A stretch of DNA of 64,000 bases from Ostreococcus lucimarinus CCE9901. Its lineage: Eukaryota > Chlorophyta > Mamiellophyceae > Mamiellales > Bathycoccaceae. The notes under the pieces are model-generated. The model was not told the origin of the DNA. It saw only the letters and a program-made list of their open reading frames with translations, and ran no database searches. Positions 53,296 to 61,974 of the stretch are shown here, in pieces (position 1 is the stretch's first letter; each line of letters opens with the position of its first letter). The stretch lies in assembly GCF_000092065.1 (NCBI RefSeq), contig NC_009360.1, positions 744,001 through 808,000 of the forward strand, in the 5' to 3' direction. A program made the translations under genes and the position numbers.

Positions 53296-54653
53296 ACTAA
53301 AGCGCTAATGCTATCTAAAACGCGTTTCACCGCGCGTTTGTCGCTCAAGACCGTCAACGCGGGTCTGTACCGTTTTAATAAGTTCAACTCGTCCTTGCTC
53401 AAGTCGCCGATTTCCTCGCCCCCGGCTCGATGTTCATCGCGATCAAACTCACTCAAAATTCGTCGAGCGACTGCGTCGCGATCGTCGTCGACGTTGATCC
53501 ATGCGTAGCGCGATTCGCCGCGAAACCACGTGAATTGACGTTTCGCGTACGCGCGATTGAGCATCTGAATCTCATTCACCAGCTCCAATAACGACGCGTC
53601 GTCGACTTTGATCTCCTTCGCCCGAGCCTTTGCCAAGTACTCCATCGCCTGCCGGTAACCGATGGACCGCGCCGGGACGTTTTCTCCCGGCGCGATTCCA
53701 GCATTCAATAACCACGCGGCTTCATCCATGATTCCATCTACAAACATACCCTCCACGCGAGCGTCAATTTTTCGATACAGCTCGACGCGCGGCGAAGATA
53801 AAAAGAAACATCTAAAATCAAACCGCGCCTCAGGATTCTCGCGCGCGAACGCCTTGACGCTTTGCCCGCTCGTGCGCACGATTTCGTACGCTCGCGTCAA
53901 TCGATACCAATCGTTTTCGCTCAGCGTCTTCCCCGTCTCCGCATCTCCCGCGCGCGTCAACAACTCCACGGCTTCGCGCCACCCCCCCCGCGCTCTCGCC
54001 TCGCCCACGGCGCGTTCCGCCGCCTCTCGCGTCTCTGGCGTCGACCCCGGCGCGCTAGGTTTCCCATCCGTCAACCACTTCAAATACATCCCCGCACCGC
54101 CCACGACGACCGCATCGCGCCCTCGTCGATGTATATCGTCGATCACGTTTACGGCTTCGTCGTAATACGCGTTCGCGTCGTACTCTCCACTCCCATCTCT
54201 CGCGCGCGGATCCAGCGCGCTCAGCATGTGATGCGCGCACGCTTCGAGCTCCCGCGCGCCCACTTTCCCCGACCCGACGTCTAATCCGCGATATATTTGC
54301 ACCGAATCGCACGACACGATTTCAACCTCGCGCGCGTCTCGTCGCTCTCGTCGCGCGCGCGCCATGGCGATCGCGACCGCGCTCTTCCCGATCGCCGTCG
54401 GTCCCGTGACGACGAGCACCTTAGCGCGCCGCGTCGCGCGCGCGATTCCGTCGTCTCCCTCGCGCCCTGGATCAACGTCGCGCGCGCCGTTCGCGTCGGC
54501 ATTCGCACTCGCACTCGCATTCGCATTCGCATCGACGCGCGTCGTCGTCGTCGCGCGTCGTCGTCGTCGCGGCGCCCCGCACGCGGTCCAGCGTTTCGTC
54601 GCGCTCGCGCCGATGCGCTCGAGCCACGTCCGCGCGCCGCACGCCGCGCGCAT
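53292..54653 (-). CDS. tRNA dimethylallyltransferase (tRNA isopentenyltransferase)
   Basis: The 453-residue enzyme adds an isopentenyl group to adenosine 37 of tRNAs reading UNN codons. In plants such enzymes also feed cytokinin formation. After an Ala/Asn/Asp-rich, probably targeting N-terminus (residues 1-78) come the P-loop VTGPTAIGKSAVAIAMA (about 80-96), EIVSCDSVQIYRGLDVGSGK (about 107-126), a GGAGMYLKWLTDG block (about 177-189) and PARSIGYRQAMEYL (about 340-353). The C-terminal RAYAKRQFTWFRGE matches MiaA-type enzymes. No C2H2 zinc finger is seen after it, unlike cytosolic eukaryotic forms, so an organellar type is likely (inference). The first ATG is at 54653. It is divergent from PDCD2 with only 44 bp between the start codons. 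Confidence 0.92.
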   Translation of the reverse strand: MRAACGARTWLERIGASATKRWTACGAPRRRRRATTTTRVDANANASASANADANGARDVDPGREGDDGIARATRRAKVLVVTGPTAIGKSAVAIAMARARRERRDAREVEIVSCDSVQIYRGLDVGSGKVGARELEACAHHMLSALDPRARDGSGEYDANAYYDEAVNVIDDIHRRGRDAVVVGGAGMYLKWLTDGKPSAPGSTPETREAAERAVGEARARGGWREAVELLTRAGDAETGKTLSENDWYRLTRAYEIVRTSGQSVKAFARENPEARFDFRCFFLSSPRVELYRKIDARVEGMFVDGIMDEAAWLLNAGIAPGENVPARSIGYRQAMEYLAKARAKEIKVDDASLLELVNEIQMLNRAYAKRQFTWFRGESRYAWINVDDDRDAVARRILSEFDRDEHRAGGEEIGDLSKDELNLLKRYRPALTVLSDKRAVKRVLDSISALV

Positions 54654-54697
54654 CGTTCCACTCGCCGCCGCGCGCGCGTCAGAGAGTGACGCGCGGC

Positions 54698-56107
54698 ATG
54701 GACGTCGACGACGACGACAGCGACGACGACGGCGCGCGAGCGCTCGCGAGCGCGCGTCCGACGCTGTGTTACCCGGGTCGGCTGACGTCGCGCCGAGAGT
54801 CGCGCGCGTTCGCCGACGCCGGCGCGCGCGGCGCGCACAAGGTTGGCGGCGCGCCGGTGGCGCTGACGGCGGACGGCGACGACGACGGCGACGACGGCGA
54901 CGACGACGGCGACGCGGCGACGCGGTGGTACGCGCCGCGGTGCGCGTCGTGCGCGCGCGCGATGACGCTCGTCGTGCAGACGTACGCGCCGAGAGGAGGT
55001 CGCGGACGGGCGCTGTACGCGTACGCGTGCGTCGGCGGCGGCGCGGCGTGTCGAGGAGACGACGCGTGGGCGTGCGTCAGCGCGACGTCGATCGCGGCGC
55101 GCGCGGACGCGAGCGAAGAGCGCGGGCGCGATGGCGAAACCACGACGCGCGACGGCGGTGGCTCGCGCGCGCGCGCGACGAACGGCGTCGAGACGTACGG
55201 GACGGCGGAACGCGCGCCGGCGATGGAGGACGCGTGGGACGATCCGGAATCGAGCGCGTGGTGCGACGACGGCGCGGACGCGGCGGCGCTGAGCGCGGAA
55301 TTAGATGCCATGTTGGTGTGCGGGGTAGGGCGCGCGGAAGGACGCGCGGAAGGGCGCGCGGAGGCCGCGATGACGCCCGGCGACGAGGACGAAGACGATG
55401 GCGATGGCGACGACGACGCCGCGAGACAAGAAGACGGTTTTTCTTTGTCACGGATCGTGCGCGAGGCGTACGACGCGGCGTGCGCGACGCAAATAGTAGA
55501 ATACCACCTCGTGTCCGAGATTGAGCCGAAAGCGGTCAGCGGGATGACGGTGAAGGAAGCGGCGCACGCCGAGGCGCTCCTGGCGCGATACGCCGAACGC
55601 GAAGGCGTCTCCGTGACGGACGTCGTCGCCATCGATGACGAGGATGGCGAGTGGGCGGGAGAGACGTACGAGCGTGGCGAAGCACGACATGCGGATGATG
55701 CGTATTTAAAGTTCGCCCGCCGTCTGCAGCGCGCGCCTGATCAGTGCATGCGATACGACGTCGGCGGCATGAAGTTCATCTGGCCGACGAAGACGCCGCC
55801 ACCGTCAACTTCGTGCGATCGCTGCGGCACCACGCGCGTGTGCGAGCTTCAACTCACTCCGGCACTTTTGCGAGACGTTGAAGATGCGTTGTCGATGCAC
55901 AAGGGCGATAAATCGCGCCTCGCGAGCGAAGAGGATCTCTTGGGCTGGGATTGGCAAACCGTCTGCGTGTTCGCGTGTCCAAACGACGCGTGCGTCGTCC
56001 CATCCACCGACGTGCATCGGAACGTCTCGTACGCCCTCGAGCGCGTCTTCGTGGCCGAGAGTGAGGCGCCTGGGGATGCCCTGCTCAAAGCCACTCGCGC
56101 GTCCTAA
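54698..56107 (+). CDS. PDCD2/Tsr4-like protein (ribosomal protein chaperone family)
   Basis: The 469-residue product has the two halves of the PDCD2 family. The N-terminal part has LCYPGRLTSRRES, KVGGAPVALT (residues about 47-56) and a Cys pair (CASCARAM, about 85-92), then VVQTYAP and LYAYACVGGG. The C-terminal PDCD2_C domain (residues about 345-455) has PDQCMRYDVGGMKFIWP, CDRCGTTRVCELQLTP and WDWQTVCVFACPND. PDCD2 and yeast Tsr4 are dedicated chaperones of ribosomal protein uS5. The N-terminal half carries an Asp/Gly repeat and a long low-complexity Ala/Asp/Arg region in the middle (about 130-250) that is unusual in size. The start is the ATG at 54698. Confidence 0.85.
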   Translation: MDVDDDDSDDDGARALASARPTLCYPGRLTSRRESRAFADAGARGAHKVGGAPVALTADGDDDGDDGDDDGDAATRWYAPRCASCARAMTLVVQTYAPRGGRGRALYAYACVGGGAACRGDDAWACVSATSIAARADASEERGRDGETTTRDGGGSRARATNGVETYGTAERAPAMEDAWDDPESSAWCDDGADAAALSAELDAMLVCGVGRAEGRAEGRAEAAMTPGDEDEDDGDGDDDAARQEDGFSLSRIVREAYDAACATQIVEYHLVSEIEPKAVSGMTVKEAAHAEALLARYAEREGVSVTDVVAIDDEDGEWAGETYERGEARHADDAYLKFARRLQRAPDQCMRYDVGGMKFIWPTKTPPPSTSCDRCGTTRVCELQLTPALLRDVEDALSMHKGDKSRLASEEDLLGWDWQTVCVFACPNDACVVPSTDVHRNVSYALERVFVAESEAPGDALLKATRAS

Positions 56108-56219
56108 GCGCCGTAGCGTCGATGTTTGATGTCCAGAAAACTAGTAGTAGCGCACCAACTCGAAATAACCGCCTCGCCTCACTCGACGACGCACGCGGTC
56201 GTCCAGTCGTCGCGCGCGC

Positions 56220-56567
56220 ATGAAGTGGACCGCGAGTAAGGTGTTCCAGTGCGTCACGTTGTTCCTCCTCGCATCAGCGCTCGAAATAGGCGGGTGCTAC
56301 GGCTTTTGGCGCGCCGTGCGGTTGGAAAAGAACAAGTTGTGGGCGGCATTCGGCGCGGCCTCGCTCGTCGCGTACGGAGGCGTGTTTCTTTTAATGCCCA
56401 TGGATGCGTTCGCTCGCATCATGGCGGCGTACGGTGGAGTGTTTATCGTTTCATCGTACGCGTTCGGGGCGGCGGTTGAAGGCTTCAAGTTGGACGCCGG
56501 CGACTACGTTGGCGCGAGCATCGCGCTAGCGGGCGTCGGCGTGTGTTTGTTCTGGCCGCGGGAGTAG
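56220..56567 (+). CDS. YnfA/UPF0060-family small membrane protein
   Basis: The 115-residue product has four hydrophobic segments and the YnfA signature: LFLLASALEIGGCYGFWRAV near residues 14-33, VAYGGVFLLMPMDAFARIMAAYGGVFIVSS (about 51-80) and a C-terminal GASIALAGVGVCLFWPRE. YnfA proteins belong to the small multidrug resistance-like fold and are widespread in bacteria. Their transport role, where tested, is efflux of cationic compounds; the role here is unknown. The gene is intron-less, with a start at 56220, and its composition does not differ visibly from its neighbours. It lies between PDCD2 (112 bp upstream) and the convergent UBZ4-RING gene (74 bp). Confidence 0.9.
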   Translation: MKWTASKVFQCVTLFLLASALEIGGCYGFWRAVRLEKNKLWAAFGAASLVAYGGVFLLMPMDAFARIMAAYGGVFIVSSYAFGAAVEGFKLDAGDYVGASIALAGVGVCLFWPRE

Positions 56568-56641
56568 AACACAGGATTCTAGAATCAATCTATGTACAAA
56601 CAATACGTATAGCTAGATACTACTGGTGATCACCCTATCGA

Positions 56642-57412
56642 CTACAGGAACGGTTTAAACGCGCGCGGCCGTATCTCAATCTTGCTCTTGCACCACGGAC
56701 ATCGCCGCTTGACTTTTGGCACCTGCCAAACGCGCTGTGCGCAATCGCCGCACTGCCGCACGTGCTGGCACGGATAAAACATGTGCCGCACCACGCCCTC
56801 GGCGTCGTCGAACTGCGTGAGGCAGATCCCACACTCTTCGTGATTTCCACTCATGACGCGCAAATCGAATTGAACGCTCGACGGCGCGACGCCCTCGACG
56901 TCCGCCACCGCCGCGTCGACGTCCATCGTCTCTTCCTCTTCTTTTTCTACCACGGCGTCCGTCTGCGTCGAAGCATTCACCACGCTTGATTTCACGCCGC
57001 CATCGCTTCGCTTCACGAGCGGTGCGTTCGTGACGTCGCTCAGAAGCCCGGTCGTTTGGCGCCGTCGCTTAAAGTCATTCTGCGCGCGCGTCTGCGCGTG
57101 CTCGTTCCGTCGTTTCGCCGCCGCGAGCGCGCCGAGGACGCCACCGGATGACTTCACGGTCGTTGAAGCTTCGCACGAAGTCAACGCATCCGTCGCTTCC
57201 GCGTCCGCGGCGTCGCTCGCGCTCGCATTCCGACCCGCTTCGAGCGCGCGCGACCGCTCGACGCCGACCGTCGCATCGCCCGAACACTGCGCCGCGTGCG
57301 CCTCGATCAGGGCGACGTGCGCGAATTTCGAGCACAGCGGACACTGCGCCAGACGACTGCCCGCGTGCGAGTTCGAACGCGCGCGATCGGGGAAGGCGAG
57401 CGACGACGACAT
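56642..57412 (-). CDS. UBZ4-type zinc finger plus RING-finger protein (putative E3 ubiquitin ligase)
   Basis: The 256-residue product has a UBZ4-like zinc finger near residues 24-43 with the exact spacing C-x2-C-x11-H-x3-C. This module binds ubiquitin and is found in DNA-damage proteins such as RAD18. The C-terminus (about 196-250) is a C3HC4 RING of the cIAP/MULAN kind: CGICLTQF, YPCQHVRQCGDC, RRCPWCKSKI. Between them lies a low-complexity region with a Lys/Arg patch (FKRRRQT). The RING implies ubiquitin transfer, and the UBZ4 implies recognition of a ubiquitinated partner. A role in DNA repair is only an inference from the domain pair. Start codon ATG at 57412. Confidence 0.8.
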   Translation of the reverse strand: MSSSLAFPDRARSNSHAGSRLAQCPLCSKFAHVALIEAHAAQCSGDATVGVERSRALEAGRNASASDAADAEATDALTSCEASTTVKSSGGVLGALAAAKRRNEHAQTRAQNDFKRRRQTTGLLSDVTNAPLVKRSDGGVKSSVVNASTQTDAVVEKEEEETMDVDAAVADVEGVAPSSVQFDLRVMSGNHEECGICLTQFDDAEGVVRHMFYPCQHVRQCGDCAQRVWQVPKVKRRCPWCKSKIEIRPRAFKPFL

Positions 57413-57839
57413 CGCGACCCCGAGGGCCGATGTGAAGAAAGAAATTCAAACTCGTTCGAGCTGTCGAGACGCGAAGCTCGAGAATTTTGTCGAGCGTCGT
57501 CGGCGTTCGTTCGTTCGTGCGCGCGTAAATAAGTACTGTGATAATTATTAATGAGGTATTAGTTTCAAGATCAACGGGATCCAATCTATAGACAACGCCG
57601 CCGCCGATGAAATAGAGCGGCGACGGAGACAACACGTTTCATTCAACACACAACACGCGGTACAGCCAAGATGATATATATAAAGAGGGCGCCAACGCGA
57701 CTCGTTAAAAGCCACGCTCGCACCCGCATCAACACTGATTGATCACCTCATGATCTACTCGACACTCGTCGAGCCGTAATTAAGTAAAGGACGGTTTTTT
57801 CAAGGTCAAAAGGGTCTTGAGATCACGAAGACTTCGGGC
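57413..57839. other. Long intergenic region upstream of the RING gene and 3' of the BCCT gene
   Basis: In these 427 bp I see a TATATATAAAG element at 57675-57685, a perfect 6-bp hairpin with a 4-nt loop at 57758-57773 and a run of six T at 57794-57799. No open frame of interest is present. It should hold the RING promoter and the BCCT 3' UTR. A short Pol III-type unit between the TATA-like element and the T-run is conceivable but unproven. Confidence 0.4.
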
Positions 57840-60413
57840 TTACGCCGTCTTGTCGTCGGCGTCCGCTTCATGCTCCATTTGCGCGAGGGCAAACGGAAAC
57901 AAGATGGCAACAGAGGTGTAATCTTCAAGGGCGCAGCCGAGGATGTTTCTGGCGTTGCGCAATTCGCGGCGAACGTTGGCGACGCAGAAGATGAAGATGC
58001 AACAGAAGAGCCACGCGACGGCGTGCGTGTTCGCGCCGGCGTGCGTGGACGCCATCAAACCGATGAAAGTCCAGAGAACGCCGGTGATGGCGGCGGCATT
58101 AATCATAGCAAACTGGTAGTCGGCTCCCATGGCGACCTTGGACTTGAGAATGGCGTCGAACGGGTAGATGAAGTTCTTCAAAACGCACAAAAGTCGTTCC
58201 ATCTGCACGGGGGCGCTGGCGCCAGCCGTGTCCGGGTTGAAACGCTCGAGGAAGTCGAAGATGCACGTGTTGAAGCCCTTGCGCTTGCGACGGTATTCTT
58301 CATCACCACCTTCATCTTGCAGTGCGCGCCAGAGCGCCAGACACATAAAGTTGAGCGCGATAGTGTAAGGGAAGCCGGCGACGATGGAGACGGCTTGAAC
58401 CATCTTCAAACCACCGCTGTAGACGAGCGCACTAGCGAGCGCGCCTTCGGTGAAGCACCAGTAAATCTTTTGCAAAACCGGCGGGCTTTCGTAGCCCATG
58501 GCAGAGATCAAATCGTCGACGTACGAACCAGAGTCCGAAGACGTGATGAAGTAAAGCGTGACGGCGATGAGGATCAAAGCTTGGAACGGGCGCGCCAAAG
58601 AACCGTACGGTTCGACGACGTCAAGGATGTGATCAGGACCAGCTCTGCAAGACAGTGGGTAGTAACCAGCCTGTTGCAGTTGCAAACCGGCGGCGTATTT
58701 CGCCAACGTCGTGTCGAGCTTGCCCTTCGCATAGCCAAACGCGCTGCAGTCCACGGAGCCGCTGCCTTTCGACCAGTCAACAGTAGATGAGTCACCGAGG
58801 GCCAACTCGGCGACGCGTTGCATCTTGATCCCGAGAGAGCCGAGGACGGTGAGGTAGAAGAAACCGAACAATACGGGCGCGACGAACGCACCCTTGATGA
58901 GTTGGCCGACGGTTCTGCCGCGAGAAATTCTGGCGATGAACATGCCGACGAACGGCGCCCAGGAGATCCACCAACCCCAGTAGAAGATGGTCCAATCGTC
59001 CATGAAATAGGGTGACGTCGTCGCACCATACATGTTTGCGGTGTCCGCGGTGTTGCCCGCGGTTGCGCTCACAGCGTCGATGATGTTCTTTTCCGCGTGG
59101 CGGCCGATGGCGTATTGCGTCCACGTTTTCGACGTGCTTTTCCACGTGCCGTCATCGTGAGTCCATCCGTTCTTGCCACCCTTGAGGACGGCATTCAACA
59201 CAGGCCAAGCATCGCAATCCCATCCGACGACGGTGACCCATTGCAAGTAGTGGCCGATGGATTGAACGACGCTGTTCATGAGAAACATGGGGTCGTCGGC
59301 ACAGATGACGCCGAAGAGGAAGATCAAGCCGATACTGAAGGTGAGCTTGGACAGTTTCCTGATGCCATTCTTCAAGCCACTGACCACAGAAATGCAAGCG
59401 ACGCCGGTGATGACCCAAATGATGAGACCCTTGGTCGTGTCGGATGTAGCGCTGATGTCGCTGTTGAGACGATTCATCGCGGTGGCGATCGTCGTGACGC
59501 CGAGTCCGAGAGACGTGCAAACGCCAAAGGTGGTGCACGAGATGGAAAGCGCATCGATCAAATCACCGATGAGACCGTTGACGTTTTCACCCAAAAGCGG
59601 GTAGAAGGCCGCACGGATGGTCATGGGACGACCGTGACGGTAGCAAATGACCCCGAGCGTGATTGCGACCAGAACATAAGGAATCCAACCGTGGATACCC
59701 CAGTGGAACAGCGTCATGAAGATGGCTTGTTGAGCGCGTTGATCATCGTTCACGATGGGAATCTTTTGCGGATTGTAGTAGTTCATGCGGTAATACCACA
59801 TCGGTTCGGCGACGCCGTAGGTGTACAAACCGACGCCGATTCCGCACGCGAACAACATGGAAAACCACTCGTAATCGCTGAAGGCGGGCTTTTCGTCGTC
59901 ACGCCCGAGCTTGACGTCTTTGTACTTCGTGAAAAGCAAACCGATGATGAAGATGAACCACACGTCTTGGGTGAGGATGTACAACCACGTCCAGTTGACG
60001 GTGACCCACGCTTGCCAACCCTTCACCTCCGTCGCGGCGTTGATGCCGGTCGTCGTGGCCCAGATGATGAACCCCCAAAGCACGGCCGAGGCGATGCCAG
60101 AGCTCACCCAGTTCATGCGAAGCATCTGCGATGGACGAACGGACGGCGCGAGTCAGTCTCGGGTCGTGATGATTTAATTTAGAGTCGCGTCGCCGGGACC
60201 GATCGAACGATCCACGATTCGCGCGCAACGCGAGACGCGCGCGTCTTCCGCCTCGCGCGACGCCGGCGTGGAGTCCACGAAATTTCAACGCACCGGTATT
60301 CCCGCGATATCGAGCGACACCCATCGGTTCGCTCGCACGAACCGCTTGATGTTTGCTTCTTGCTTGAAATCGAGCGCGTCATCCGCCTTGCTCGGCTTCG
60401 TCGTGTCGCTCAT
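57840..60413 (-). CDS. BCCT-family transporter (betaine/choline/carnitine type)
   Basis: Minus-strand exons 60294-60413 and 57840-60125 give 801 residues. Exon 1 encodes a soluble N-terminal tail (MSDTTKPSKADDALD ... RWVSLDIAGIP). Exon 2 carries the twelve-helix core. The family signature is GIGVGLYTYGVAEPMWYY in the second to third helices. Other typical parts are VWFIFIIGLLFTKY, GWWISWAPFVGMFIARISRG, and the FITSSDSGS segment before helix 9. Such carriers move quaternary ammonium osmolytes with Na+ or H+; substrate and ion are not visible. The C-terminal tail is acidic (EHEADADDKTA). A plain ORF call would begin at MLRMNWVSSG in exon 2 and miss the 40-residue tail. Confidence 0.88.
60126..60293 (-). 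other. BCCT transporter intron
   Basis: A 168-nt minus-strand intron with donor GTGCGT at 60293, branch-like CTGAC at 60152-60156 and acceptor CAG ending at 60126, in phase 0. The exon 1 frame meets a stop just past the donor. Confidence 0.65.
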
Positions 60414-60803
60414 GTCGCCCCCGTTCATCGCGCGCGCGCTCGTCGAGGTCGACGGGATCGATGGAAATTATTCCAGCGACGTCCTCGCCGCGCGCCCGTC
60501 GCGAAGTGTCGCGCGCCGGCCGCGCGTCGCCGAATTCACGACGATTCAAACCGCGAATGACGAAAAAAAAAAGAGTCGTTTGCGCGATTTCCTGATATTT
60601 TTCTCATTCGAGGTTCACGATTCGACGACACCCCCTCCACGTCAGGTTTCCCGCGCGTTTTCGCCCGTCCGCGCGCGCGACGTCGACCACGCGCGCGTGG
60701 CTGATCGATGTCGAGCGATCGCGCGTCGCGTCGCGTCGCGTCGCGTCGGCACACGAAGGCGCGCGCGCGCGCCCGAGACGAGCGGTCAAACGTCGACCAC
60801 GCG
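60414..60803. other. Promoter region between BCCT (minus) and FLU-like (plus) genes
   Basis: A 390-bp gap between divergent genes. It contains a run of ten A at 60563-60572, the kind of poly(dA:dT) tract often found in nucleosome-poor promoters, and five copies of GTCGC at about 60722-60748. An ATG at 60708 in frame with the FLU-like gene adds only Arg-rich sequence. I see no other gene. Confidence 0.5.
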
Positions 60804-61790
60804 ATGATGCGGACGACGACGGCGACGACGCGGACGACGACGCGCGTCGCCGCGCTCGGCGCGCGCGCGACGGGGCGAGGACGAGGACGAGGACGCGACG
60901 CGCGGGCGCGGGCGAGCGGGGACGCGCAACGCGCGGGCGCGGACGGAGACGCGCGCGACGATGCGCGACGCGGCGGCGCGACGACGCGAAAGAACCGGCG
61001 GGGTTTGTTGGGCGCCGGGTTCGCGGCGGCGACGGCGGGGCTGACGGGGCTGACGCGCGCGGCGAACGCGGCGCCGACGCTGCCGAAAGAGCTCACGGAA
61101 CCGGATGAAATCTTCCGAGAAGACTTCAACGTTCAGTTCGCGGGGTTGACGGTCGATCATAAAGATTTAATCTACGCCCTGGTCGTCGGGCAGACGATCG
61201 GATTCGTCGGAAGCGCCGTCGGCGGCGCGGAGGCTCGTAAGCGCGCTGAGGAGATCGAACGGTTGAACTCGACGCTGCTGAAGGTGAACAAGGAAGTGCG
61301 AAAAGAGCTCAGGAGTAGTCAAGGGCGCAAAGTGGCGTTCTCCACGATGGATTCCTCGGACGAAGCTTCGAGCGAGACGGTGCTCGAAATCATCAGTTTG
61401 CTCAAGAGCGGCAAGTCTAAACTCAAAGCGCAAGCGTCCCAAGAGGCGAAAGAAACATTCACTAAGGCGCGTCAACTCATCGATGCTAACCAGAGCGCGC
61501 TGAAGGAACCGTGGAAGGCTGTTCGAAAGGCTGAGCGCGGTCTCGGCGCGGCGTCGGCGCGCTTGGGCGAGTACGACGAAGCCCTTTCTCACATGAAGAC
61601 TGTGTTGAAGTTATCCACCGAGCACGACGACACGAGCGTCGCCACGGACGCGTGCGGCATAATAGCCGATATTTACGCCGAAATGGATCAAATCGAAGTC
61701 GCCGCGGATTGGTACGACAAGTATTTTGAATCCTTGGCCATCGAAGACGCCAAGGAAGCCGCCGAGGCGGGCTCGAGCTCGGCGCGTTGA
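60804..61790 (+). CDS. FLU-like TPR protein, regulator of tetrapyrrole biosynthesis, thylakoid
   Basis: The 328-residue product starts at 60804 (MMRTTTATT). An Arg/Thr/Ala-rich transit region is followed by a twin-arginine, hydrophobic, AxA-type stretch (KNRRGLLGAGFAAATAGLTG ... AANAA), then an acidic segment, a second hydrophobic segment (IYALVVGQTIGFVGSAVGGA) and a coiled coil. The C-terminal TPR unit has LGEYDEALSHMKTVLKLS and ATDACGIIADIYAEMDQIEV, ending DWYDKYFESL. It resembles FLU/FLP proteins, which restrain glutamyl-tRNA reductase at the thylakoid membrane. The TPR block with IADIYxxM and (W/Y)YDKY is the best evidence. Membrane topology and the partner are inferred. It is divergent from the BCCT gene. 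Confidence 0.75.
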   Translation: MMRTTTATTRTTTRVAALGARATGRGRGRGRDARARASGDAQRAGADGDARDDARRGGATTRKNRRGLLGAGFAAATAGLTGLTRAANAAPTLPKELTEPDEIFREDFNVQFAGLTVDHKDLIYALVVGQTIGFVGSAVGGAEARKRAEEIERLNSTLLKVNKEVRKELRSSQGRKVAFSTMDSSDEASSETVLEIISLLKSGKSKLKAQASQEAKETFTKARQLIDANQSALKEPWKAVRKAERGLGAASARLGEYDEALSHMKTVLKLSTEHDDTSVATDACGIIADIYAEMDQIEVAADWYDKYFESLAIEDAKEAAEAGSSSAR

Positions 61791-61974
61791 TCGCCTATTG
61801 ATTTCCACCGAACAGTTGTAATATATGAATGATGCCGCATCAAACGACGCACGATCAGCGCATTGACTGAACGAGAGCCACCGCAACGTCCTCGACGCTC
61901 GAATTTCAGCGCGGCGACGTCGCTCGCGCGTCACTCCTCGCCCCCGCACCGTCCTTCATCGCTCGGTGCGTTGA

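Noticed and set aside
60268-60807. 179-codon plus-strand frame upstream of the FLU-like gene
   Set aside because: It is antisense to BCCT exon 1 and then low-complexity Arg-rich sequence, with no domain.
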